Shown: positions 34,211-44,500 of the stretch, piece by piece
Layout of the letters: each line of letters opens with the position of its first letter
Numbering within the stretch: the first letter of the stretch is position 1
NCBI RefSeq assembly: GCF_002994745.2
Contig: NC_037092.1
Location: 86,280,398-86,344,397 of the forward strand
DNA from: Rosa chinensis
Lineage: Eukaryota; Streptophyta; Magnoliopsida; Rosales; Rosaceae
Reading direction: 5' to 3'
Length of the DNA: 64,000 nt
Position numbers and translations under genes: made by a program
The notes under the pieces: generated by a model
The model's database searches: none
Seen by the model: only the letters and a program-made list of their open reading frames with translations
Told to the model about the DNA's origin: nothing

Positions 34211-34574
34211 GTTTTTTGGTTTCTTTTATATTTTACACATATTATTAAACAAAATAGATATAAATTAATATTTTAAAATTAAAAATATTTTGCTGAACTT
34301 TTCGACAAACTATTTGATGAAATCTCCAGAGTAATATACGTACATATTTTTCGCGTGCTATACACGTCTTGTATTTTACTCACCAAGCTCCTGCTACATA
34401 TTTTATAATATTTTTTTGCTATAATCTATGGCACGGTACTAGCCGGAGTTCCTGAATACCTTTCTTGTACGAGTCTTTTCAAATGTTTTATATTTTGATA
34501 TGTTAGGTTGCCTTTGTCTGTTTCAAATACTTGGAATTTTGAAATGTTTGGTTTGGATTGTTGTAGGGCTTTAT
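34211..34574. other. AT-rich gap between LINE and TRIM
   Basis: No gene or element boundary recognised. Confidence 0.5.
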
Positions 34575-34756
34575 TGTTAAACAGCGACAAGCGGGGCCCG
34601 TGACCCACCATTGTACCGATACTGTCCCAACTTAACCACCCGTTAGGTGTTGGGTTTTAATCACAAAAGGCCTCGGTACAATTGAGTGAGATCCACCCAC
34701 TTATAAGTTATATTTTATTTGTCACTTTTCCAATATGAGATCTTTCGTCTCCAACA
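34575..34756 (-). repeat. TRIM 3' LTR
   Basis: TGTTAAACAGCG...CTCCAACA; differs from the other LTR by a handful of substitutions. Confidence 0.9.
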
Positions 34757-34789
34757 CGCCCCCTCACGTGCAACCTAACTCTAGGTCTG

Positions 34790-35043
34790 CACGTGAAATT
34801 AATTAACAATCCAATTCCCACATTGGGGATTGGGACACAAATCTCAATATGAGACTTAGCCAATATAACAATCCAAGACCCACATTGGACACTTGATAAC
34901 AATCCAATCGAAACTTTAGGTCTGCACGTGAAATTAATTAACAATCCAATTCCCACATTGGGGATTGGGACACAAGTCTCAATATGAGACTTAGCCAATA
35001 TAACAATCCAAGACCCACATTGGACACTTGGTAACAATCCAAT
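34790..35043. repeat. Tandem duplication inside the TRIM interior
   Basis: A unit of about 125-130 bp (starting TAGGTCTGCACGTGAAATTA and including GACCCACATTGGACACTTG) is present twice head to tail. Confidence 0.85.
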
Positions 35044-35119
35044 CGGAACTTTCCGATGGCAATATAAGGAACCTAAATTCGGGCCCATGACAATTGGAGA
35101 CGCAATTGAAGAGAGACCC

Positions 35120-35131
35120 GCTCTGATACCA
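35120..35131 (-). promoter_or_regulatory. TRIM primer-binding site
   Basis: TGGTATCAGAGC on the minus strand, adjacent to the LTR; complementary to the 3' end of plant initiator tRNA-Met. Confidence 0.92.
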
Positions 35132-35313
35132 TGTTAAACAGCGACAAGCGTGGCCCGTGGCCCACCATTGTACCGATACTGTCCCAACTTAACCACCCGT
35201 TAGGTGTTGGGTTTTAATCACAAAAGGTCTCGGTACAATTGAGTGAGATCCATCCACTTATAAGTTATATTTTATTTGTCACTTTTCCAATGTGGAATCT
35301 TTCCTCTCCAACA
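35132..35313 (-). repeat. TRIM 5' LTR
   Basis: Starts TGTTAAACAGCG and ends CTCCAACA, 182 bp, next to the primer-binding site. Confidence 0.9.
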
Positions 35314-35689
35314 TTTGTAGCCTTGTTTCTATTTCCTCCATCAGAAAGGAAAAAAAAAAAAACAACTTTTTTGTTTCATTTTAATAATAAGAACCAAAAA
35401 GAAAAACAACTTTTTCTTTCTTCCTAAGAATAGATTAATTATCAACTTTTCTTTGTAGTCTTGGGTCAGTACCCATTCTGTTTCTCTTTTTGATTGGCTT
35501 TTGTACTACCTTGCTTTTTGTTAATCATTATGTGGTTTATGTTGTAAGAAAGGAACCAACGAGTTTGAGCTGGAAAATCAAAGTTTGTATTGCAGCTAAA
35601 CATTCAGATTAAATCCAATGCAACACTTCTTAAAATAGTTAAGCTTGTTAGGCTGAAAGGAGGCAGACGGATTGTACCTTGGGTTACTC

Positions 35690-36058
35690 CACCTAATGGT
35701 TGGTTGAAAGCTAATTTCGGATAGGGCTTTTGACAAAAATTCAGGAATGGGTGTTATTTGTGTTATTATTCGAGATTCAGAGGGTACCATTAGGGGGTGT
35801 GCACTAGAAAAATTTTCAATGTTTTTGGGCATGAGTTAGTTGAAGCAGTAGCTGGCAAGATTGCTTTTGAATTGGCAGTGCAACAAGGGTTAAGCTCTAT
35901 TGTCTTTGATTCTGATTGTCTTCAACTTGTCAATGCAGTGCAAGGGGTGAAGAGAATCTCTGAAGTTTTGGTAGAGGAGTTGATGACATCTACCTTGTTC
36001 TTTTTTCACTCGTGTATATAGAGTCAAACTCAGCTGCCCATAAATTGAGGGACGAAAT
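35690..36058 (+). pseudogene. RNase H-like (RVT_3) domain remnant
   Basis: The plus strand reads NGWLKANF, then (shifted) SGMGVICVIIRDSEGT, ELVEAVAGKIAFELAVQQGL, SSIVFDSDCLQLVNAVQGV and, after another shift, VYIESNSAAHKLRDE. This is the plant RNase H/RVT_3 domain with its catalytic E (E.AVA) and D (FDSDCLQ) and the C-terminal NSAAH motif. It is a LINE tail or a host RNase H-like family member; at least two frameshifts disable it. It lies just left of the big Mutator-like element and is therefore downstream of the resistance gene. Confidence 0.75.
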
Positions 36059-36559
36059 CACCAGTCTCAATTTAGCTGTCCCATTCTATCCCGTCCACTG
36101 TTATTCTGACACGTGTGAATCACTGTTAACCCATCTAACTCTGTTAACTCATTAAAAAACAAATAATACTAAAAATGAATCCAGCCATTCCATATGCTTC
36201 TTTACTTTTCTTTTCTTTTTCAATTTTTGGTTCAGCATTCCATTTGCTTCAAACCACCCTTTCTATTCTTCTGTAAAACTATGCTTACCATTCTTCCATT
36301 GTTCAATTTTTCTGATGGATTTGTTTCGCGCGGGCTTCATATCTAGTACATACCATCACTGCGGCCACCACCACTGTTGCTTAATTTGATCGGGAGAGGA
36401 TCCTCTCCTGAGCTCACTCCCCTCCTAACCTACCTAAGCTTTTTTCCCCGATGACGACATATGTCAAGTCTCATATTCAATGGTCTACATATCTCCTCAA
36501 CATAAAAAGTTACTGATTTTACAAAATATCCCTTTATAGTTTTCGTATGTATTCTCCGA

Positions 36560-36617
36560 TGCCAACTCTCTCTCTCTCTCGCTCCCTTCCCCTCCCCCCC
36601 CCCCCCCCCCCCCCCCC
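36560..36617. repeat. CT-rich and poly-C run
   Basis: (CT)n followed by about 25 consecutive C residues; length may be inaccurate in an assembly. Confidence 0.9.
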
Positions 36618-36702
36618 GTTCTCAGATATGAATGATGGTTTTAAATCGTATATAAGTGTCAACAGGGTCTAGGCATTTCGAAAGCCCCAGATCTTGGTAA
36701 AG

Positions 36703-39098
36703 TGTAATGCCCCGTACCTATTAGTTACTTTTTACCGTGGTTGACCGAGGAGTGACTTTTTCTTTAGTCCGGTAAATTAGGAAATTTCTTTGAGATTGTT
36801 TTAGTATACGAAAAATCGAGTTCGTGGACACGTAGTTTGTTTAAATCGGAATTTTTTTACGGGAAAGTTATGACTTAAAATGTGAGTTACTATTTTTAAC
36901 TTGGGTTTTATTTAAGTAGGTTTCCTTTTAGGGAAGAGAGAGAAAGAGAAAGTGACAGATTGAGGAAAAAAACGGGACAAGCCCGAGCTCTCCCCCTCCC
37001 TTTTCTTTTTCTTTCGCCGCCAGCCCTCTTCCACCAAAAATTGACGTCGTCCGGCCACCTCCGTGCACACCGCTCACCATGGCATGATCCTCCCTCCCTC
37101 CTTTACCTAGATATGTAAGTTTTTCACCTTGGGTATCATTAGTTTTTGAGTTTTGAAGAGAATTTGCAGAAAAGGGGAAAACCGGAGTTTGGCTCCGATC
37201 TCGGTTTTCCGGCGGTTTCCGGCCGAATTTCCTTGGGTTTTGGTTGTTGGTGAGTTGCTGAACATGTTGCTAACCTTGTTGCAGCTTGTTTTGAGCTGTG
37301 GAGGAAGAATTCAAGGTGATTGGGGACGTGAACAGTAGCATGAACAGTTGCATCCGCGTTCTTGAGTTTGGGTTTGAAATTCCGGCTTTTTCTGCTTGTG
37401 TTGGTTGTTGTTGCAGGTATAGAATTGTTGGGTGTGTTGTGGAGATGATTTTGAGCTAAATAGGTTGACCGGAATTGGATTTCACTTTTGAGTTGTGTGT
37501 TAAACTTGAGGTTGTTTGGTTTGAGATTTCTTGGAATTTTGGTGTGGTTATTGTTATTTTGGATATTATGGTTTATAAATTTTATGGGTAAATATCTTGA
37601 TAAACTATTATTAAGGTTATTGTGGAATTGTTCTATTTTGTTGAGGTATTTGGAGTTGAGATTATGATTTGGAAAAGAAAATTTAGAGAGGAGTTGAGAT
37701 TTAGAGTTGGAATTGTGAATGGGAAATAGGGAAAGTTGGGAAAGAATTTGGAAATTTTGGAGAGGATATTACGTTAGAATTTGGTGATTTAATATGGTTA
37801 AGGAATTGTAATTTAATTAGTTAAGTTATCGGAGCGATCCTTGTAAAGGTTAAAGATTAAATGAGGGCGTTGAATTGTAAGAAGATTTCCGTATTCAAGA
37901 ATTTTAATCCCAAATTGAAGTGTGGGAGTTTTATAACAATTTGTGAATAACGGATGATTATTCCGAGGGAAATGAGTTGTTGTTGAGAGTATTTCGTTAT
38001 TATGGTTAATTATATCCTATGCAATTGTGACAGGACGTACTGAGCCCTCGAGCGAGGAGGACACAGGCAGGCAGCAGGGTTAGCTGCGGGACTCACTTGT
38101 GAGTGGACCTTTATTTTTATTTAAATAATGCATGCAGCATGGTATTATGTTTTGAAATGTGATTTATGGAAAGAAAAGGATTAAAAATGAAACAGTTGAT
38201 AAGGAGGCCAGTTTGGCACATGCGTATCTTACCTAGTTGGCAGTCCCTTCTAGGTAATAGTCTAGTCGGCAGTCCCGTCCAGACTACAGCTCTGTTGGCA
38301 GTCCCATCCGATGCGTCATCTGGTTGGCAGTCCCTTCCAGATGACTTGAGGTAGTTAGTCGGCAGTCCCGTCTACTACCTGTGGCTAGTTGGCAGTCCCA
38401 ACTAATCACCGCCTCCTACTCCGGTTGGCAGTCCCTTCAGATGCGTCATTGGGTGGCAGTCCCTCCCCGATGGCATGAGATGCCTAGGAAGCATTCCTTC
38501 CTAGTCATCAAATGAGTTTCTTGGAAAAGGATTGAGTTGGAAATTTTTCATGAAGTCTCGCTGCATGATGGTTTTGTTAAAAAGAGAAATGGGGAAGCAT
38601 ACCATAAATTGTTTTGAATCTAGTTTCGGTTTTGTCCACTCACTCTAATGGATTTTATATGTTTTCCCCTGGGCCCTTCGTTTTCAAATGCCCAGATTTC
38701 AGATTAGCCGAGATTGCGTCCAGGCTCAAGGACTTTGGAAATCAGCGCTTCCGTTTTTGTCCGTAGGTTATTACTTAACCTACCTTGTATGATATCGGCT
38801 TAGTTTTAGTGTTGCTCTGATAAACCTTTTCTTTTAAGTTTGATGGATGTTGTCGCTTACGGAGGATTATGTTGGGATTTGAACTTTCCGGATGTAATAT
38901 ATATGCTTGGGTTGTAAATATGATATTGTAGGTTGAGTAGAAGTTAATGTTGTAATCATATCCAGGTTTGTGAAATTTTTTTTGGGTAGCCCATATTTAG
39001 GGGAGGTTCTGCCGAATTTTCGGTAGGATTTCGCTTAACGTGGGCCCCGCAGGCTCGTATCCAGGTAATTGGGGTGATTCCTGGGTCGGGTCCTGTCA
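36703..39098 (+). mobile_element. Solo LTR, 2.4 kb
   Basis: It starts TGTAATGCCCCG and ends GGGTCCTGTCA, flanked by a perfect TAAAG duplication (36698-36702, 39099-39103). It is non-coding, with a TTTATTTAAG TATA-like box near 36905. An internal array with the word GGCAGTCCC lies at 38200-38470. It resembles the 11694-23995 solo LTR in organisation. Confidence 0.88.
38200..38470 (+). repeat. Array of a GGCAGTCCC-centred repeat
   Basis: Eight copies of T(T/C)GGCAGTCCC(T/G)TCC-like words spaced roughly 25-45 bp apart, inside the solo LTR. Confidence 0.85.
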
Positions 39099-39860
39099 TA
39101 AAGCACCTGGAAAATGAAAGTAAGAATTAGATTTTATGAAATCCAAGCCAAATCTAGCTGAGGTAGATTTTGTTATCATTCATCGCTACCCAATCTCATC
39201 GCTTCCGTCGCCACAACTAAATCCAATTTGATTAAGCCCTCAAAAGAGATTGATAAGCAATCATTAAAGGAATAGCAGCAAACTGAAGCTGTGGAGAGCA
39301 CTACAAAGGGGAGCGATTTCAAATGCTACAGTGATGGGAAATTAAATAAAACCAATCTAATTCCAAGTCAAAAATCATGAAATTTTGAAGGCATGGGTGA
39401 ATTGAGAGAGGCTGAGGGCTTTGACCGCATTATTAATGAGTGATAAATTTGATCACATTCAATCTCTACCCATCAAGTATCTCATTGTTCATGATGAATT
39501 AATGCAAAAGAACATGACAAATTGGTATACAAATTACTATGATAGGTTCTACACAGCAACTTTGCCTTGGTATACATTTAACAACTGAGGTATTTGGCTG
39601 AGATTAGTGGTCAGAAACCTATTCAAGAAGTAGTTCTCTTGAGTCGCAACAACAGTAGCCAAACTCAACTTTTCCTCTTCTATCAGTCCTTCCACATCAA
39701 AACTTTAACGATCGAAAACCTTGGGATGAGTCTCTTCTTAAAACTGTAACACAATTTGTGGATTGAGACGAGTTTGGTAAATTGGGTTCGTTGGAAAACT
39801 GGTTTGGTAAATTGGGAGTCGCCGAAAAAGTGCAAGATTGAAACGTTGTGGCGCTTTTTT

Positions 39861-40918
39861 TTTTTTTTTTTTTTTTGAAAATAAGGGCCGGTGCAGCTGC
39901 CATCAAGCTTTCATTAATGAAACTGCTGAATACAATGGGGGGGACGTGAAGCCTAAACCCCGAACAATTAGTAACAAGAGAACATCCCGAATACCAAGAG
40001 GAGCCTCCACTAATCCTATGTATTCAAACATGCACCAACTAGCAAGAGTTGACATACCAGACATCTGGGCAACTCCATTTGCTTCACAACGGTGACATAC
40101 CGGAAAGATAAAGCTCATACAAAGCCATAAAACAATTAAACCTGCTTTCCCACTATGCTGCCGACCAGAACAACCTCCGGCGACACTTCATTTCATCCTA
40201 TCACTAGGGGGTTGCGTCCATTTGATTATAGATCGTCGTCGCTCCAAGACAGACAAAGCACTTTGAGTGCATACATAGGCATTCAGCCAGACCCTCCCTA
40301 TAATACCTTGATAGGGACTTATTTTAAGCAAAACTGAAAATAAACTTAAACCAAAACACGTAAAAAATAAAACCCAGAACTGAAAATGAAAGGCAGCCCA
40401 ACAAGGGCCCAAATATGTAGCCTAGGACCACCAACCAGCCCAACCCAGAAGCTCCCACCAGCCTGCAAGCCTCCAACCCGAGTGCCGCCGGCCCCGTGTC
40501 TCCCCCACACCACCGCTACCTCGTCGGCATCTACGACGACTACCGCCCAGAAATTTGAAACGCACTGGACTAGGATAGATTTTGGTTGAGATCGCTTTAA
40601 CACCAGATCAACGATCGCAGTCCCTTCCATCGCCGCATGCGCATTAGGCTGCCATAAACACCGCCACTCACCGCCCATGTTCCACTAACCCACTCCGAAC
40701 CACCGGGCACCACCACCTGCAAAGTCGCTCGCCATACAGCAACCCAGATCGAATTCGATCTGAATCGGATCCCCACACCTTCATACCATCATCCTGTTCC
40801 TGGTTTCTTCCACCCTCTTTGGACCCAGCGCTCAGCCATTGAGCCGCCCCTTGGCACGAGTCCCGTCCGACCACGCTCATCACCCTCTGTCGAGGCCCAC
40901 AGGCATGGAGGTGCAACC
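39861..40918 (-). mobile_element. LINE-type (non-LTR) insertion with 18-bp target duplication
   Basis: ACGTTGTGGCGCTTTTTT occurs at 39843-39860 and again at 40919-40936, bounding a minus-strand insert that ends in a T-run on the plus strand (a poly-A tail on the minus strand). Near the tail the minus strand reads HRCEANGVAQMSGM and SPPLYSAVSLMKA, like the end of a plant LINE RNase H/3' region. The remaining 0.8 kb is not typical LINE coding sequence, so the element may be internally rearranged or have a long 3' UTR. The perfect duplication suggests a recent insertion. Confidence 0.82.
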
Positions 40919-41095
40919 ACGTTGTGGCGCTTTTTTGGAGGAATGGAATTGTAACGTTTTGATTTTGAGAGAGAGGAAATATATGTGGGAAGGAGAGAGA
41001 TTGATTAATTGCAATTCGTCTGATAAGGAGGGAAGAACGTAAAGAAAAGAACATAAGAAAGAGAAAGGGGAGGAAAAGAAGAATTAGGGGTGGGT

Positions 41096-41245
41096 TCAGT
41101 TTATTTCGGTTCGGTTTTGAGCCAAAATTGAGAACCGAACCAAACTTAAACTTCAGTTCGGTTCGGTTTCGCATTTTTCAGAGTTCCAAACTGAAAACCG
41201 AATCAGACCAATAGGTTCGGTTCAGTTCGGTCTAATTTCGTTTTT
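41096..41245. repeat. TTCGGTTCGG/CCGAACCGAA-rich low-complexity tract
   Basis: Repeated TTCGGTT and AACCGAA words; a similar tract lies at 49750-49930 within the same large Mutator-like element. Confidence 0.8.
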
Positions 41246-41549
41246 TTTTAATAAAAATTATTTAAAACTTATGTTCTTTTTTGTTTTGTTTTTTGTTTTT
41301 TTTTTTTTCAGCCATGTTTGATAGTTACTATGAGAGACTCACATTAGTTAGTTCTCTTTCTATTTTGACTGGCCATTTAGGCCCCTTGCTCACCAATCCA
41401 CTTACAAAAATTATTCTGAAAACTAGGAATTTAGAAATCAAGGCCATTGGAGCCTTTTCAACATGGAAAAAAAATCAAGGCCAGGAGCCTTTTCAATATG
41501 GAAAAAATCCAGGCCATTGGAGCCTTTTTAATATGGTAAAAAAAAAAAA

Positions 41550-44500
41550 GGCAAAATAGTCAAATTACCCCCTAACTTTTCTCATAGCTGCCATTTTACC
41601 CCCTGACATTTCAATTTTGATTTTTCACACCCTAACTTTTCTAACTCTTGCCGATTCACACCCTACCGTTAATTTTTAGATTTTTCATCCAATTTCTCCG
41701 TTAACTTGTTGGGCATTTTCGTCTTTCCAATTGACACCCAAAAAAAAAATATTTAAGCATACGTTAAGTAAGAGTATGAGACTCTTTTTTTTTTCTTTTC
41801 TTGTCAAGAGAAATCAAACGACAAAAGCGAAGACATGAAGCTTTCATTGTAGAGATGAAGCGGTCTTTTCTTTTCTTTTCTGAATATGGAATGGAGAAGG
41901 TGAAGCTAAGGAATAATGGAGATGTTCCAAACTACTGTAAGTGACTAACCTCTAGATTTTTCCATGTCTTTGAGTTCTAGAGAATTTTAAATTAGGGTTC
42001 TCTGAAGACGTTGATTTAGGTGGACTGGTGTATGGATCCAAAACTCTATTCTTTTGTTTGGTTTGTTCAATATCAATTAGGGTTTCTCAATTGTCTTTTG
42101 TGTTGATCAAACAATTCAGACCAAAAAAAAAAAAAAATCAAACAGTTATACGAAAGAATATAGAGTTGAGAGTTGTTTATGTAAATTTGTGTGTTTCTTA
42201 ATCTAAAATATGCATAGGCTTGCAGTCAATAATGCAGGAGAAGACTTGAAGTCGTAAGTGAACTTTGTCATTCAGTTTCCTACTTCAATTGATTTTAGGG
42301 CCAGTCAACAACAACTAGACTACTTTATTTTAGGGTTCTGTTCATGCTTTAACAGTTAACTCCTTGGATTACAATTTTATGTTATCTAGGTCATTTAACC
42401 ATTCAAACTTACCCATAATGTGGGTTGATCAGCATTGCATTCTTGTTCTGCATATATATATAGTCATTCATTGTTATTTAATTAACTAATTAATTTTTTT
42501 TTTTTCCTTTTTTGTGTGTGTTTTCTACAGCTGATCCAGACAATTTTACTCTTGAAATTAGACATGGGGGTGTATTTTCTAGTGGAGAGTATGTGGGTGG
42601 TTCTGTATGTTGGGCAGACAACTATGACGTTAACTTATTTAGCAAGTGGGACTTGGCAGTAATTGCTAGAAATCTTGGATATGATATTGAGAGAATTCAA
42701 TACTTTTTCTACCATAAAACTGATGGTTTGGTAGAGATAGATAGTGACATAAGGGTTCTAGAGTGTTCACTAAACCAATCCACTAGATAAGTTTCTGTTG
42801 CCTATATTAGTGATTGCATAGTTTTGGATGAAACTCTTGCATTTAATGAAGAATCACAAGTTACTCATCATGTTCAAGCTGACAATGGAGCGGGTGCATA
42901 TGGGGATGATAAAGCGGATTATGATATAGGACTTGATGTTAATGTCTTGGCAGATAATGATTCGGACGGAGATTCCAGCAATGATGAAGATGTACTAGAT
43001 CCTGAAGATGCACAGTGGTTTGTGGATGAAGAATATGTTCAGAGCGATGAAGATATGAGGCAGTTCAAGAGTTGTGTTGTAGATGAAATTGAAGTTGATC
43101 ATCATGTGGAACCTGGAGAGGAGTCTGATGATTGGGCTATGGACAGCGATGATCTTGAGAGCCTTGATGAGAGTTCAAGTGATGAGGAGGTTAATGAGAC
43201 TGTTAAGTACATGAAGCCTAAGAAAAAGCAACCAAAGTTCAAGCAATATAGAAGAGATACTGACTTACAAGATCCATACTTCAAACTGGGTCTGGAGTTT
43301 CCAACTATGACACAATGTAGGGAGGCCATAAGAGAATTGTCTATCAAATCTGGAAGGCCACTAAGTTTTGACAAAAATGATTCTGACAAGGTTATAGTGA
43401 AATGTAAAGGACAATGTAAGGGAAGTTGTCCATTCAAAATATATGCATCTATGGTTGGGAATGGTCCTACTGTGAGGGTCAAGACTTATGAGCCATTGCA
43501 TCACTGCGGGAGGTCAAAAAAAATAAAGCATGCTACTTCTACTTGGATAGCAGACAGGTTTGATGAGGTCTTCAGATCCAATCCCAAAATAAAACCTAGA
43601 GACTTTATTCGAATGGTGGCTAAGCAGTACGGGATTGATGTTACACTTGATCAGTTTTATAAGGCCAAGGAAAAAGCTAAGAGGAGGATACAAGGTGGCA
43701 TTCAGGAGCAATATGCGGTACTAAGAGATTATGGTGAAGAATTAAAGAGACTTAACCCGGGCAGCACTGTTAAAATTAAAACTGAAATGACTGAAGAAGG
43801 GCCTGTATTTAAGAGAATATATATTTGTTATGCAGCTCTAAAGAAGGGTTTCATTGAAGGTTGTAGAAAAGTAGTAGGATGTGATGGGTGTCACATTAAG
43901 GGTCCATACAAAGGGCAGCTTCTAAGTGCTGTAGGGGTCGATGCAAATAATGGTATGTACCCGATAGCATTTGCCATCGTTGAAGTTGAAAATAGAGAGA
44001 CTTGGATGTGGTTTCTGGAATACTTTATTAATGATGTGGAGATTTTAAATGCGGGAAATGGTTGGGTCTTTATTAGTGACAAGCAAAAAGGTCTACTTGA
44101 TGCTATTGAAGAGTTGATGCCTCAAGCGGAACATAGGCATTGTGTTAGACACCTCTACAATAATTTTAAAGGTGCTGGTCACACAGGACTTGCATTGAAG
44201 CAAGGTATGTGGGCAGCTTCGAAGTCCACTACTGTTCCTTGGTTTGAAGAAGAAATGGACAAGGTATTAAGGCTGTGTAAAGATGCTCATGACTGGTTGA
44301 GAAAAAGGGCTGCAATTCATTGGAGTAGGTCGCATTTTAAAACTGAGGCCAAATGTGATATACTCCTTAACAATCTTTGTGAAGCATTCAATTCTGCCAT
44401 ATTGGAAGCAAGAGATAAACCTATCCTAACAATGCTGGAGAGGTTGAGAATGTACTTAATGCTGAGGATGGCAAAGCAAAGGGAGTTGAATTGGACACAA

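Larger units (their letters stand above)
34575..35313 (-). mobile_element. TRIM retrotransposon (Cassandra-like)
   Basis: Two nearly identical 182-bp LTRs (34575-34756 and 35132-35313) bound a 375-bp non-coding interior. Flanks TTTAT (34570-34574) and TTTGT (35314-35318) are an imperfect target duplication. On the minus strand the 5' LTR is followed directly by TGGTATCAGAGC (35131-35120), the initiator-tRNA-Met primer site, and a purine tract (GTGAGGGGGCG) precedes the 3' LTR. This is diagnostic for a terminal-repeat retrotransposon in miniature. The minus-strand LTR contains TTAAGTTGGGACAGTATCGG and ACAATGGTGGGTCAC, reminiscent of the 5S-rRNA-derived LTRs of Cassandra; the family assignment is inference. 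Confidence 0.88.

Noticed and set aside
34790..35313. CRISPR-like repeated units
   Set aside because: Only two long copies plus LTRs of a TRIM; eukaryotic context, no spacer array.
42512..42530. Apparent start of the first transposase frame in GTGTGTTTTCTACAG
   Set aside because: This is intron ending in a polypyrimidine tract and acceptor; the start is better placed at 41891 with splicing to 42531.
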